Part shown: piece by piece, positions 1-6,563 of the stretch
How positions within the stretch are numbered: the stretch's first letter is position 1
How the letters are laid out: every line of letters begins with the position of its first letter
From: an uncultured Clostridia bacterium
GTDB lineage: Bacteria; Bacillota; Clostridia; Oscillospirales; Ruminococcaceae
Length of the DNA stretch: 10,106 nt
NCBI GenBank assembly: GCA_937891895.1
Contig: CALATN010000100.1
Location: forward strand, 1-10,106
Direction of reading: 5' to 3'
Translations under genes and position numbers: made by a program
Notes under the pieces: model-generated
Database searches by the model: none
What the model was told of the DNA's origin: nothing
What the model saw: the letters and a program-made list of their open reading frames with translations, nothing else

Positions 1-428
1 ATGTAAATAATTTGGATTTATACCAAGGAGCATCGGTTGTCATGTCGCAGGCAACGTATAACAGTATCATGCAGGAAGGTGAGAACACTGTTAAAAATGC
101 GTTACATAAGTGTCCGATTACATTGGTAGATGATGAAATGTGGATAGATGATATATTTCATTTTCAGGTAATTGGTGGTCATACTTTGGATTCGTCTGTT
201 ATTTATTTTGAGGTAAATGAGAAGAATTATGTGATAACCGGAGACGAATGTTACTTATGTGATAATGCAATAAAAAATAAGCCAATCGGAATATATGTGA
301 ATGCAAAGAAAAATGAAGAATTTATAGATAAAATATATCGGGAGAAATGGATACCGCTACCATTTCATGATGAAAAAATCATGAATCAGTATCGCAAATT
401 GTCAGCAAATATTGTGCAAGTGATATAA
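1..428 (+). CDS. Metallo-beta-lactamase-fold hydrolase, C-terminal part (5' end outside window)
   Basis: The frame is open to the left edge (first full codon GTA at 3), so this is the 3' part of a longer gene and no start should be placed here. The visible 141 residues carry the second half of a metallo-beta-lactamase fold. They include a GGHT motif with the metal-ligand His at 180-182, a strand followed by ITGDE with the bridging Asp at 243-245, and a late PFHD with His at 366-368. This His...Asp...His order is that of the class; the HxHxDH motif expected upstream lies outside the window. Such enzymes are usually zinc-dependent hydrolases of thioesters, lactones or similar bonds, and the substrate cannot be told. 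The gene is AT-rich (AAA, ATA, GAA codons). No terminator is visible after its TAA. Confidence 0.72.
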   Translation, partial: VNNLDLYQGASVVMSQATYNSIMQEGENTVKNALHKCPITLVDDEMWIDDIFHFQVIGGHTLDSSVIYFEVNEKNYVITGDECYLCDNAIKNKPIGIYVNAKKNEEFIDKIYREKWIPLPFHDEKIMNQYRKLSANIVQVI

Positions 429-471
429 AGAGAACCAAAGAAAAACAGATGTGACTTGAAGAATAATAAAC

Positions 472-624
472 ATGAAATTTGAATTTTATGAAAAGTCCTC
501 CATGCAGGCGCTTGTAGTAGCAGACGGTGAAAGCAAGTTCAATATATCAAAATCATACCTCTGCAAAATTTTCAAAGAAAATTATTATCTTTGTACAATA
601 AGAACAAAACTAAACAAGATATGA
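472..624 (+). CDS. Doubtful short ORF, 50 codons, possibly a gene start cut by foreign DNA
   Basis: An ATG at 472 opens 50 codons, beginning MKFEFYEKSSMQALVVADGE and ending at TGA 622-624, which overlaps the ATG of the dipeptidase fragment. The first 25 or so residues read like a real protein start. The rest runs through the AT-rich stretch that serves as the dipeptidase promoter and looks non-coding. Only a poor purine stretch (GAAGAA, 461-466) could act as ribosome site. The likeliest reading, an inference, is that a clostridial gene begins here and its body has been replaced by the Bacteroidota-like segment from about 540-575 onward. It may also be a chance ORF. No family is recognised. 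Confidence 0.25.
   Translation: MKFEFYEKSSMQALVVADGESKFNISKSYLCKIFKENYYLCTIRTKLNKI
586..593 (+). promoter_or_regulatory. Bacteroidota-type promoter -7 element (TAnnTTTG)
   Basis: TATCTTTG at 586-593 matches the TAnnTTTG -7 consensus used by the Bacteroidota primary sigma factor. It lies 27 bases before the dipeptidase ATG at 621, and the leader lacks a Shine-Dalgarno sequence, as is common in that phylum. No clear -33 TTTG box is seen (best candidate CTGC at 561). This element would not be expected to serve a clostridial sigma-A. It matters mainly as evidence for the origin of the segment. Confidence 0.45.
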
Positions 625-959
625 AAAAACTGATTCTTACACTTGCCTTTGCAGTCGGAGCGATAACCGCCTACGCCTGCACAAACTTTATCGTAACAAA
701 GGGTGCTTCGACCGATGGTTCGGCGATGGTAACCTATGCGGCAGATTCGCACTCTCTGTATGGTGTGCTTTATAGCCATGTCCCCGGCAAATTTACCGAG
801 TATATCGATGTTACCGAGTGGGACTCAGGTCGTTATTTGGGCAAGATTAAGCAGGTGCCTACGACTTATCGCACTTTGGGTAACATAAAGTCGTCTTGCC
901 GCTTCCGAAAACGAACGACACTCATATACAACACTGAATGTTCGGTAATAATCCAATGA
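621..959 (+). pseudogene. C69-family dipeptidase, 5' fragment only, Bacteroidota-like
   Basis: From ATG 621 the reading gives a signal-like start, MKKLILTLAFAVGAITAYA, followed by CTNFIVTKGASTDGSAM. This is the hallmark of C69 (U34) dipeptidases, in which the Cys after the cleaved leader is the N-terminal nucleophile. Homology-like sequence continues to TEWDSGRYLGKI...TLGNI (about residue 90, base 885-890). The frame then runs into unrelated residues and stops at 959, giving 112 codons against roughly 500-550 in the family, so the catalytic domain is missing. The leader, the lack of a Shine-Dalgarno and the codon use (ACC, GAG, TCG frequent) resemble Bacteroidota rather than the neighbours, which prefer GAA and ACA. 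It is a dead fragment from horizontal transfer, or an assembly join between two organisms; the sequence cannot tell which. Confidence 0.7.
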
Positions 960-1025
960 AAAACGCTCTTTCATACGACACTCCTATCTATTAGTAAAAC
1001 TTATGATATTCCTCGAATAATAATG

Positions 1026-1054
1026 TTGACTTATAAGAAAAATTATAGTATAAT
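1026..1054 (+). promoter_or_regulatory. Sigma-A promoter of the CofE-like gene
   Basis: TTGACT (1026-1031), a 17-base spacer and TATAAT (1049-1054) form an almost consensus promoter. Transcription should start near 1061, leaving a leader of about 120 bases before the ATG at 1181. The strong promoter fits the highly biased codon use of the gene it serves. Confidence 0.85.
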
Positions 1055-1062
1055 ACTTTTGT

Positions 1063-1162
1063 GATGTCAAGAGGACATCTGCTGATAATTTGAAAATTAT
1101 CGCATAAACTTATTGCAAATCCAATAAATTGCATTAGCAATAATCTAAGACCGCAAATGCGG
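1063..1162 (+). promoter_or_regulatory. Hairpin-rich 5' leader of the CofE-like mRNA
   Basis: Three short hairpins follow one another in the untranslated leader. They are GATGTC/GACATC (1063-1068 with 1074-1079), GATAATT/AATTATC (1084-1090 with 1095-1101) and CCGC/GCGG (1151-1154 with 1159-1162, tetraloop AAAT). The last stands just before the ribosome site GGAG (about 1170). None is followed by a U-run, so they are not terminators. No known riboswitch class is recognised; they may stabilise the mRNA or adjust translation. The pairings are seen directly; the role is inference. Confidence 0.4.
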
Positions 1163-1180
1163 CAGAATGGAGTTTTAATT

Positions 1181-2371
1181 ATGGAAAGAACAGTCGGTAC
1201 AGTAGTCCGCGGCGTAAGAGCACCAATTATCCGTGAAGGCGATGACCTCGCTCAGATTGTAACAGATACTATCTGTAATTGTCTTGAAGCTGAAAAAATC
1301 GCTGTAGGCAGTAAGGATATCGTTGCTGTAACAGAATCTATCCTCGCAAGAGCACAGGGTAACTACGCTAATGTAAAGGACATCGCTGATGACGTTAAGG
1401 CTAAGTTCCCATCAGGTCATATCGGTGTAATTTTCCCAATCCTCAGCCGTAACCGTTTTGCAATCTGTCTCAGAGGCTTTGCAATGGGCGCTAAGAAAAT
1501 TACTCTTATGCTCAGCTATCCTTCCGATGAGGTTGGTAACCATCTTTTCGATATCGACCTTCTCGACGAAAAGGGCGTTGATCCATATACAGATGTACTT
1601 TCCGAAGAAAAGTACCGTGAACTCTTCGGCTACGAAGTTCACCCATTCACAGGTGTTGATTATGTTGACTACTACAAGAAGCTTGTTGAATCCTGCGGAT
1701 GTGAATGTGAAATAGTATTTGCAAATAAGGCAACAGCTATCCTCAACTATACAAAGGACGTTCTCAACTGTGATATCCATACAAGAGCACGTACAAAGCG
1801 TCTTCTCAAGAAGGCTGGTGCAAATACAGTTTACGGTATGGACGAAATCCTTACTGCACCTGTAAACGGCAGCGGCTATAATGACTTCTGCGGTCTCCTC
1901 GGTTCAAACAAGGCTACAGAAGAAACAGTAAAGCTTTTCCCAATCAAGTCCCAGGAATTCGTTGACCGTGTTCAGGCACTTCTCCTCGAAAGAACTGGTA
2001 AGACAATTGAAGTTATGGTATACGGCGACGGTGCATTCAAGGACCCAGCAGGTAAGATTTGGGAACTTGCTGACCCAGTTGTTTCCCCAGGTTATACAAA
2101 GGGTCTTGCTGGTACACCAAATGAGCTTAAGCTCAAGTACCTCGCTGATAATGATTTCGCTGACCTCTCAGGTGACGAGCTCAAGGCAGCAATCTCACAG
2201 CGTATTCAGGAAAAGGACGCAAACCTCAAGGGTAATATGGCTTCCGAGGGTACAACTCCAAGACAGCTCACAGACCTTATCGGTTCTCTCTGCGACCTTA
2301 CTTCTGGTAGTGGTGATAAGGGTACACCTATCATCTATGTTCAGGGTTACTTCGATAACTATACAGTTTAA
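1181..2371 (+). CDS. CofE-like protein (coenzyme F420-0:L-glutamate ligase family)
   Basis: The 396-residue product matches the F420-0:gamma-glutamyl ligase family (COG1478 type). It starts RTVGTVVRGVRAPIIREGDD, followed by GSKDIVAVTESILARAQGNY (residues about 43-62). Later come the stretch around IGVIFPILSRNRFAICLRG, a central DIDLLDEKGVDPY segment, and a YGDGAFKDP motif. In archaea and actinobacteria CofE adds glutamates to F420-0 using GTP. Gut Clostridia are not known to make F420, so the real substrate is uncertain. ATG 1181 is preferred because GGAG stands nine bases upstream; the in-frame ATG at 1157 lies inside a leader hairpin and has no ribosome site. Codons are strongly biased (CTC/CTT, AAG, GGT, GCT), suggesting high expression. 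It is a single-gene unit with its own promoter and terminator. Confidence 0.85.
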   Translation: MERTVGTVVRGVRAPIIREGDDLAQIVTDTICNCLEAEKIAVGSKDIVAVTESILARAQGNYANVKDIADDVKAKFPSGHIGVIFPILSRNRFAICLRGFAMGAKKITLMLSYPSDEVGNHLFDIDLLDEKGVDPYTDVLSEEKYRELFGYEVHPFTGVDYVDYYKKLVESCGCECEIVFANKATAILNYTKDVLNCDIHTRARTKRLLKKAGANTVYGMDEILTAPVNGSGYNDFCGLLGSNKATEETVKLFPIKSQEFVDRVQALLLERTGKTIEVMVYGDGAFKDPAGKIWELADPVVSPGYTKGLAGTPNELKLKYLADNDFADLSGDELKAAISQRIQEKDANLKGNMASEGTTPRQLTDLIGSLCDLTSGSGDKGTPIIYVQGYFDNYTV

Positions 2372-2381
2372 TTTATACACG

Positions 2382-2411
2382 AAAGCGTCAGGTATTTTCC
2401 TGACGCTTTTT
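2382..2411 (+). terminator. Intrinsic terminator of the CofE-like gene
   Basis: AAAGCGTCAGG (2382-2392) pairs over 11 bases with CCTGACGCTTT (2399-2409) around a six-base loop, followed by TTT. It begins 10 bases after the stop codon. Confidence 0.92.
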
Positions 2412-2417
2412 CTGTAA

Positions 2418-2446
2418 TTGACTTTTGTCAGTGCCGTTGATATAAT
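2418..2446 (+). promoter_or_regulatory. Sigma-A promoter of the alpha/beta hydrolase gene
   Basis: TTGACT (2418-2423), a 17-base spacer and TATAAT (2441-2446). It starts seven bases after the preceding terminator and leaves a leader of about 30 bases before ATG 2485. Confidence 0.82.
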
Positions 2447-2484
2447 ATATTTAATGTTGGACCTTTAATAATGGCGGTGAAAAT

Positions 2485-3234
2485 ATGAAAGTAATTGAAT
2501 ATGGAAATAACAACAATGAAGTTATAATTTTATTGCACGGCGGTGGATTATCTTGGTGGAATTACAAAGAAGTAGCTGAATTGTTGCAACAGAAATATCA
2601 CATTATAATTCCTGTTCTTGACGGGCATTCAGAAAGTGACAGACCTTTTACAAGCATTGAGAATAATGCGGCAGAAATAATCGAATACATCGACAGTAAT
2701 TTTGGCGGCTCGGTAACGATGATTGGCGGTTTATCATTGGGAGGACAAATATTGGTTGAAATACTTTCCCAACGAAGCAATATATGTAAAGCAGCCGTTA
2801 TAGAAAGTGCATTGATAATTCCAATGAAAACAACATATCATCTTGTAAAACCAATGATTGAGATGAGTTATGGATTGATAAAAAAACGTTGGTTTGCTAA
2901 ACTGCAATTTAAATCCTTGAAAATTAAAAATGAACTATATGATGAGTATTATAAGGATACTTGTAATATTTCCAAAGAGAATATGATTTCTTTTTTGAAA
3001 GCAAATGCAGGTTATGCTGTAAAAAAAGAGTTGAGTAATACACAATCAAAAGTATTTGTGTTTGTTGGTCAAAAGGAGCAGACAAAAATGATTAACTCTG
3101 CTTATAAATTAAATAAAATGATTTCAAACAGTACATTAGAAATTAAAAATAATATGTACCACGGAGAATATTCCATAAACTATACAAAGGAATATGCTGA
3201 TAAAATTATTAGTATAATAGAAAATATTAACTGA
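2485..3234 (+). CDS. Alpha/beta-fold hydrolase
   Basis: This 249-residue single-domain alpha/beta hydrolase shows HGGG (residues 18-21, oxyanion-hole region) and the nucleophile elbow GLSLGG (82-87, Ser84). A VFVGQKE strand end (192-198) sits where the catalytic acid normally lies (Glu198 rather than the usual Asp, if the alignment is right), and HGE near the end (His226) completes a likely triad. No signal peptide is visible, so it is probably cytoplasmic. Substrates in this family range from esters to lactones and cannot be assigned. The ATG has a modest GGCGGTG site six to twelve bases upstream. The gene is clearly more AT-rich than the CofE-like gene and the recombinase beside it, which may point to separate acquisition. 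It is monocistronic, between its own promoter and a shared terminator. Confidence 0.83.
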   Translation: MKVIEYGNNNNEVIILLHGGGLSWWNYKEVAELLQQKYHIIIPVLDGHSESDRPFTSIENNAAEIIEYIDSNFGGSVTMIGGLSLGGQILVEILSQRSNICKAAVIESALIIPMKTTYHLVKPMIEMSYGLIKKRWFAKLQFKSLKIKNELYDEYYKDTCNISKENMISFLKANAGYAVKKELSNTQSKVFVFVGQKEQTKMINSAYKLNKMISNSTLEIKNNMYHGEYSINYTKEYADKIISIIENIN

Positions 3235-3237
3235 TGA

Positions 3238-3286
3238 ATAAACAAAATCCGAAGAAGAAAAACTCTTCTTCGGATTATTTGTTTAT
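3238..3286. terminator. Long two-way terminator between convergent genes
   Basis: ATCCGAAGAAGA (3247-3258) pairs over 12 bases with TCTTCTTCGGAT (3264-3275) around the loop AAAAC. A two-base bulge (3276-3277) follows, and then ATAAACAAA (3238-3246) pairs with TTTGTTTAT (3278-3286). T-rich flanks on both strands fit termination of the hydrolase from the left and of the recombinase from the right. Confidence 0.9.
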
Positions 3287-3301
3287 ATCAGCCTATATCG
3301 G

Positions 3302-5002
3302 TTAGGAGTTGATACCCTGCTTGTAAGCATCAATCATCTTCTTGCTGATGTGTCCCGAACGACAATCGTTGCCACTACGCCCGCGAACGTAGGTGTAATC
3401 GTGGTTTGCACCTGTTTTCAGCTTGATTTCAAGCTTCATACATTCCTTGTTACGAGGGATAACATTTATCCTGTCAATCAGCGTCACAACCATCTCATCA
3501 ACTTCCTCGCGGGTCATATCACGGTCAGGGGAGTACATCTCCTTGAAATACCGCTCAATGTTTTCAAGTTCCTTAACGTAATCTTCCGACTCCATCGACT
3601 TTTTCTCAACAGCGTAAATATCTTCCTCAAGCTCACTAATCGTAATGTTTGAAGCATCATTACGCTCCTTGAATTCCGCCTTTGAAATAAGCGACTCCGT
3701 GTACGCATCAAGCAGCTTTTCACGCTTAGCCTTTTCCTTGTCAAGGCGTGTCCGCAACGCATCAAGTTCACGCTGAACATTTGCCGAAGTATCCGTTTCA
3801 CGGTAAATCCTCAGAAAGTCAGCAACATACTCCTCAATATTTTCAGCAATGTCCTTGAAGTGTCCCGAAAGCATCTTGTACAGGTCAGCTTCAAGAATTG
3901 AGAACGAAGCACAAGCCTTTGCACCCATTTTCTTTTTCTCACTGCAAATCCATTGATAAATCGGCTTGCCCTGTGAAACACTGTTGGAGTAGCTTGTCCC
4001 CCAGTAAGCCTTGTCATCAGCCGCACAGAAAATCTTTCCCGTAAAAACGCTCTTGTCTTTCAGCGAATGCTCACGGGACTTCACCGTCGCACTTCTCGCA
4101 CGGAAAATCTCATTACACTTGTCCCAAAGTTCCTCGCTGACAATCGCAGGAACAACCTCACCCGTTTCGTCCTTGTATATAACCCATTCGTCCTCAGGCA
4201 GAAAACGCTGTTCCTTAGTACGATAATCAATAACCTTGACCTTGTTTCCACAGTAATAACCTTTGTATTTCGGGTTCTGAATAATTCCCGAAATGGTGTT
4301 GTGATGAATTCGAGTACCGTTTCGTCCTCGATAACCCTTGCTGAAAAGAATATCTTCAATCTTACGCACGCTGTACTTTCCAGTAGCGTACTCCTCAAAA
4401 ATCAGCCGCACCATTTCAGCTTCACTCTCATTTATAACCAGCTTGCAATTCTTCTTGTCATAACCGAAAATACGGCTGTTGCCCATAACATTTCCGCTTT
4501 CAATAGCACGCTTTTGCCCCCAGCGTACACGCTCCGAAAGCTTGCGCACTTCGTCAGCCGCAATACTTGACATAATCGTCAACCGAAGCTCGCTGTCCGT
4601 GTCAATGGTGCAGATGTTGTCATTCTGAAAGAACACCCCAGCCCCCGCACGCAGAAGCTCGCGTGTGTAAGTAAGGCTGTCAATGGTGTTACGGGCAAAA
4701 CGGCTTACTTCCTTGGTCAGCACAAGGTCAAAAACCCCAGCCTTGCCATCATCAATCATACGCATAAAATTGATACGATTAGCCGCATTTTCACCTCGTA
4801 CACGTTCAACATAACCCTCAACATAAGTCCAGTTCTTGTTATTCTTTATAAAATCCGTGAAGAACATAATCTGATTTTCAATGGAGTTTTCCTGTTCCTC
4901 CTTGGTAGTGGAAACACGGGCATAAAACGTCACACGAAGATTAAGGTCAAATATGTTCTTCTGCTCATTTTTCATCTTGTTTACAGCTTCATATATGTCC
5001 AT
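3302..5002 (-). CDS. Large serine recombinase (site-specific integrase/resolvase)
   Basis: The 566-residue protein has the full layout of large serine recombinases. The resolvase-type catalytic domain has YARVS with nucleophile Ser31 and Arg29, then LTKEVSRFARN (95-105) with active-site arginines. The recombinase domain covers about 175-300, a zinc-ribbon region about 318-370, and a charged helical coiled coil about 405-475. The zinc ribbon looks altered: Cys326, Cys353 and Cys364 are present, but the second Cys of the first CxxC is Asp (CAAD). Such enzymes integrate, excise or invert DNA through a Ser-DNA bond without a DNA-repair step. AAGGAGG stands seven bases before the ATG. No excision factor, replication or cargo genes sit beside it, and no matching att repeats were found, so it may be a remnant of an element or a resident orphan. 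Confidence 0.92.
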   Translation of the reverse strand: MDIYEAVNKMKNEQKNIFDLNLRVTFYARVSTTKEEQENSIENQIMFFTDFIKNNKNWTYVEGYVERVRGENAANRINFMRMIDDGKAGVFDLVLTKEVSRFARNTIDSLTYTRELLRAGAGVFFQNDNICTIDTDSELRLTIMSSIAADEVRKLSERVRWGQKRAIESGNVMGNSRIFGYDKKNCKLVINESEAEMVRLIFEEYATGKYSVRKIEDILFSKGYRGRNGTRIHHNTISGIIQNPKYKGYYCGNKVKVIDYRTKEQRFLPEDEWVIYKDETGEVVPAIVSEELWDKCNEIFRARSATVKSREHSLKDKSVFTGKIFCAADDKAYWGTSYSNSVSQGKPIYQWICSEKKKMGAKACASFSILEADLYKMLSGHFKDIAENIEEYVADFLRIYRETDTSANVQRELDALRTRLDKEKAKREKLLDAYTESLISKAEFKERNDASNITISELEEDIYAVEKKSMESEDYVKELENIERYFKEMYSPDRDMTREEVDEMVVTLIDRINVIPRNKECMKLEIKLKTGANHDYTYVRGRSGNDCRSGHISKKMIDAYKQGINS

Positions 5003-5036
5003 AAATGCCTCCTTAACTTGTATTCATCTTGATATA

Positions 5037-5065
5037 ATGATACCATACCAAATATAGTTTGTCAA
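5037..5065 (-). promoter_or_regulatory. Sigma-A promoter of the serine recombinase
   Basis: Read on the minus strand, consensus TTGACA (5065-5060), a 17-base spacer and TATCAT (5042-5037) precede the recombinase start by about 35 bases. The -35 box borders one arm of the inverted repeat at 5065-5110. Confidence 0.8.
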
Positions 5066-5110
5066 TATCACATTGCTAACTGTGTTGTCTTTTCAGCATA
5101 AATGTGATAT
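5065..5110. promoter_or_regulatory. 10-base inverted repeat spanning divergent promoters (candidate operator)
   Basis: ATATCACATT (5065-5074) is the exact reverse complement of AATGTGATAT (5101-5110), with 26 bases between. One arm abuts the recombinase -35 box and the other overlaps the first three bases of the TauE gene -10 box. A dimeric regulator could act on both promoters at once; no regulator gene is adjacent. The symmetry is seen, the role is inference. Confidence 0.4.
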
Positions 5111-5113
5111 AAT
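5085..5113 (+). promoter_or_regulatory. Promoter of the TauE/P-loop gene pair
   Basis: TTGTCT (5085-5090), a 17-base spacer and TATAAT (5108-5113). The preceding TGA makes an extended -10 (TGATATAAT), which can compensate for the weaker -35 box. Confidence 0.75.
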
Positions 5114-5165
5114 TACTTAAATATAGATTGTTTTTACAAATGAATTTTTAAGAAAGAAGAATATT

Positions 5166-5945
5166 ATGGAACTGTTTATTACAATTATAGTATGCCTGAT
5201 TGCAGGCTGCGGCGCAGGTTTGGGTACAGGCTTTGCAGGAATGAGTGCGGCTGTTGTGATTACTCCTATGCTGGTGACCTTCCTCGATATGCCTGCATAC
5301 AGCGCAATCGGAATTGCCCTCGCAAGTGACGTCCTTGCAAGCGGAGTAAGCGCCTATACATACCACAAAAACAAGAATATTGATATCAAAAACGGCATTG
5401 TAATGATGCTTGCTGTTCTGCTTTTTACCTTTGTGGGAAGCTTTGTCGCAAGCTTCGTACCAAACGATGCAATGGGCGGTACATCTGTGTTTATGACAAC
5501 TCTTATGGGTATCAAATTCATTGTGAAGCCTGTTAACACTACTAAAGAAGCTATGAATGCTGTTTCACCGAAGAAAAGGCTTGTGCAGTCCATCATTTTC
5601 GGTATGCTTATCGGCTTTATCTGCGGATTTGTCGGTGCAGGCGGCGGAATGATGATGCTTATGATTTTGACTATGGTGCTGGGGTACGAATTGAAAACGG
5701 CAGTCGGTACAAGCGTGTTTATTATGACTTTTACTGCACTCACAGGCGCGGTAAGCCATTTTGTTATCGACAACAATACTCCCGACCTGCTTGTGCTGAT
5801 ACTATGTGTAATTTTCACACTGTTTTTTGCACGTATCGGTGCAGTAATCGCAAATAAGGTAAGCTCCAAAACACTTAATCGTGCAACGGGAATTATCCTT
5901 GTAACGCTTGGTGTAATTGTTATCGGTGTAGGTGCTTTGGTGTAA
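5166..5945 (+). CDS. TauE/SafE-family membrane protein (putative anion exporter)
   Basis: The 259-residue product is almost entirely hydrophobic, with about seven or eight membrane segments in two similar halves. The first half begins with GCGAGLGTGFAGMSAAVVITP (14-34). The second repeats the pattern as GFICGFVGAGGGMMMLMIL (150-168), followed by GTSVFIMTFTALTGAVSH (181-198). This glycine-rich internal duplication is the signature of TauE/SafE (formerly DUF81) proteins. The family is linked to export of sulfite, sulfoacetate and similar sulfur or organic anions, but most members lack a tested substrate. The central loop (about 120-140) is charged and probably cytoplasmic. Only a weak ribosome site (AAGAAAGAAG) precedes ATG 5166. 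It leads a probable two-gene transcript with the P-loop gene eight bases downstream. Confidence 0.87.
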   Translation: MELFITIIVCLIAGCGAGLGTGFAGMSAAVVITPMLVTFLDMPAYSAIGIALASDVLASGVSAYTYHKNKNIDIKNGIVMMLAVLLFTFVGSFVASFVPNDAMGGTSVFMTTLMGIKFIVKPVNTTKEAMNAVSPKKRLVQSIIFGMLIGFICGFVGAGGGMMMLMILTMVLGYELKTAVGTSVFIMTFTALTGAVSHFVIDNNTPDLLVLILCVIFTLFFARIGAVIANKVSSKTLNRATGIILVTLGVIVIGVGALV

Positions 5946-5953
5946 TAAAAGTT

Positions 5954-6457
5954 ATGAAGAAAATAATGGTAATCGGTTGTCCGGGGAGCGGAAAAAGCAC
6001 TTTTTCCCGAGCACTGCACAAAATAACAAATATTCCTCTTTTTCATCTTGATATGATGTATTGGAACAGTGACAGAACAACGGTTGAAAAAGCAGTGTTC
6101 CGTAAACGGCTGTCAGATGCAATTCAGCAGAATGAGTGGATAATAGACGGCAATTACGGCTCTACCATAGAACTGAGATTGCAGGCTTGTGATACGGTTA
6201 TATTTCTTAATTATCCGCTTGAAATTTGTCTTGACGGTATCAGAGAAAGACGCGGCAAAGCACGGAGTGATATGCCCTGGATTGAAAATGAGGACGAAGA
6301 GGATATAGAGTTTATTGAGTTTATAAAAAGCTACAATTCACAAAGCAAGCCGCAGATAATGGAATTGCTTAAACTATATTCCGACAAGAATATTTTTATC
6401 TTTAACAACCGAAAAGAAGCAGATGAGTTTTTGGCTAACCTGCAACAATTTTTTTAG
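5954..6457 (+). CDS. P-loop kinase-like protein (FlaR / adenylate kinase-related family)
   Basis: The 167-residue protein starts with a Walker A motif GCPGSGKS (8-15). HLDMMYW (31-37) follows, then EWIIDGNYGSTIELRLQACD (61-80), and TVIFLNYPLEICLDGIRERR (81-100) with a lid-like arginine pair. This order is typical of the small NTPase group often annotated as DNA topology modulation protein FlaR or adenylate-kinase-like; the real substrate is not established. It starts eight bases after the TauE stop with no good ribosome site, so translation may be coupled to the upstream gene. A possible TauE-linked function is not evident. It ends at a two-way terminator. Confidence 0.8.
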   Translation: MKKIMVIGCPGSGKSTFSRALHKITNIPLFHLDMMYWNSDRTTVEKAVFRKRLSDAIQQNEWIIDGNYGSTIELRLQACDTVIFLNYPLEICLDGIRERRGKARSDMPWIENEDEEDIEFIEFIKSYNSQSKPQIMELLKLYSDKNIFIFNNRKEADEFLANLQQFF

Positions 6458-6514
6458 GTTAGGTACACCTTGAAAACAAAGCTTGATGAAGCAGAATGTG
6501 ATTGGCAATAAATT

Positions 6515-6563
6515 AAAAGGCAATATCGCCCAAACAAACCGTTTGAACGATATTGCCTTTTTT
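6515..6563. terminator. Two-way terminator with nested stem
   Basis: AAAAGGCAATATCG (6515-6528) pairs over 14 bases with CGATATTGCCTTTT (6548-6561). The 19-base loop holds an inner stem CAAAC/GTTTG (6531-6535 with 6541-6545). A T-run follows on the plus strand, and TTTTAATTT on the minus strand. It ends the TauE/P-loop transcript, and the right arm runs up to the stop codon (6562-6564) of the leftward carboxypeptidase, which it also terminates. Confidence 0.9.

Noticed and set aside
915..983. ACGACACTC repeated at 915-923 and 975-983
   Set aside because: Nine bases only, with no longer unit, no further copies and no evident link to the dipeptidase junction; chance is sufficient.
1157..1180. 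Longer start for the CofE-like gene at ATG 1157
   Set aside because: That ATG is in the loop of the CCGC/GCGG hairpin with no ribosome site before it; ATG 1181 has GGAG at proper spacing and gives the family's usual N-terminus.
3287..5060. Attachment-site repeats bordering the serine recombinase
   Set aside because: No direct repeat longer than chance was found between the flanks at 3287-3301 and 5003-5060.
6458..6514. Short ORF after the P-loop gene
   Set aside because: About 14 codons from TTG with no ribosome site, directly before a terminator; not credible as a gene.
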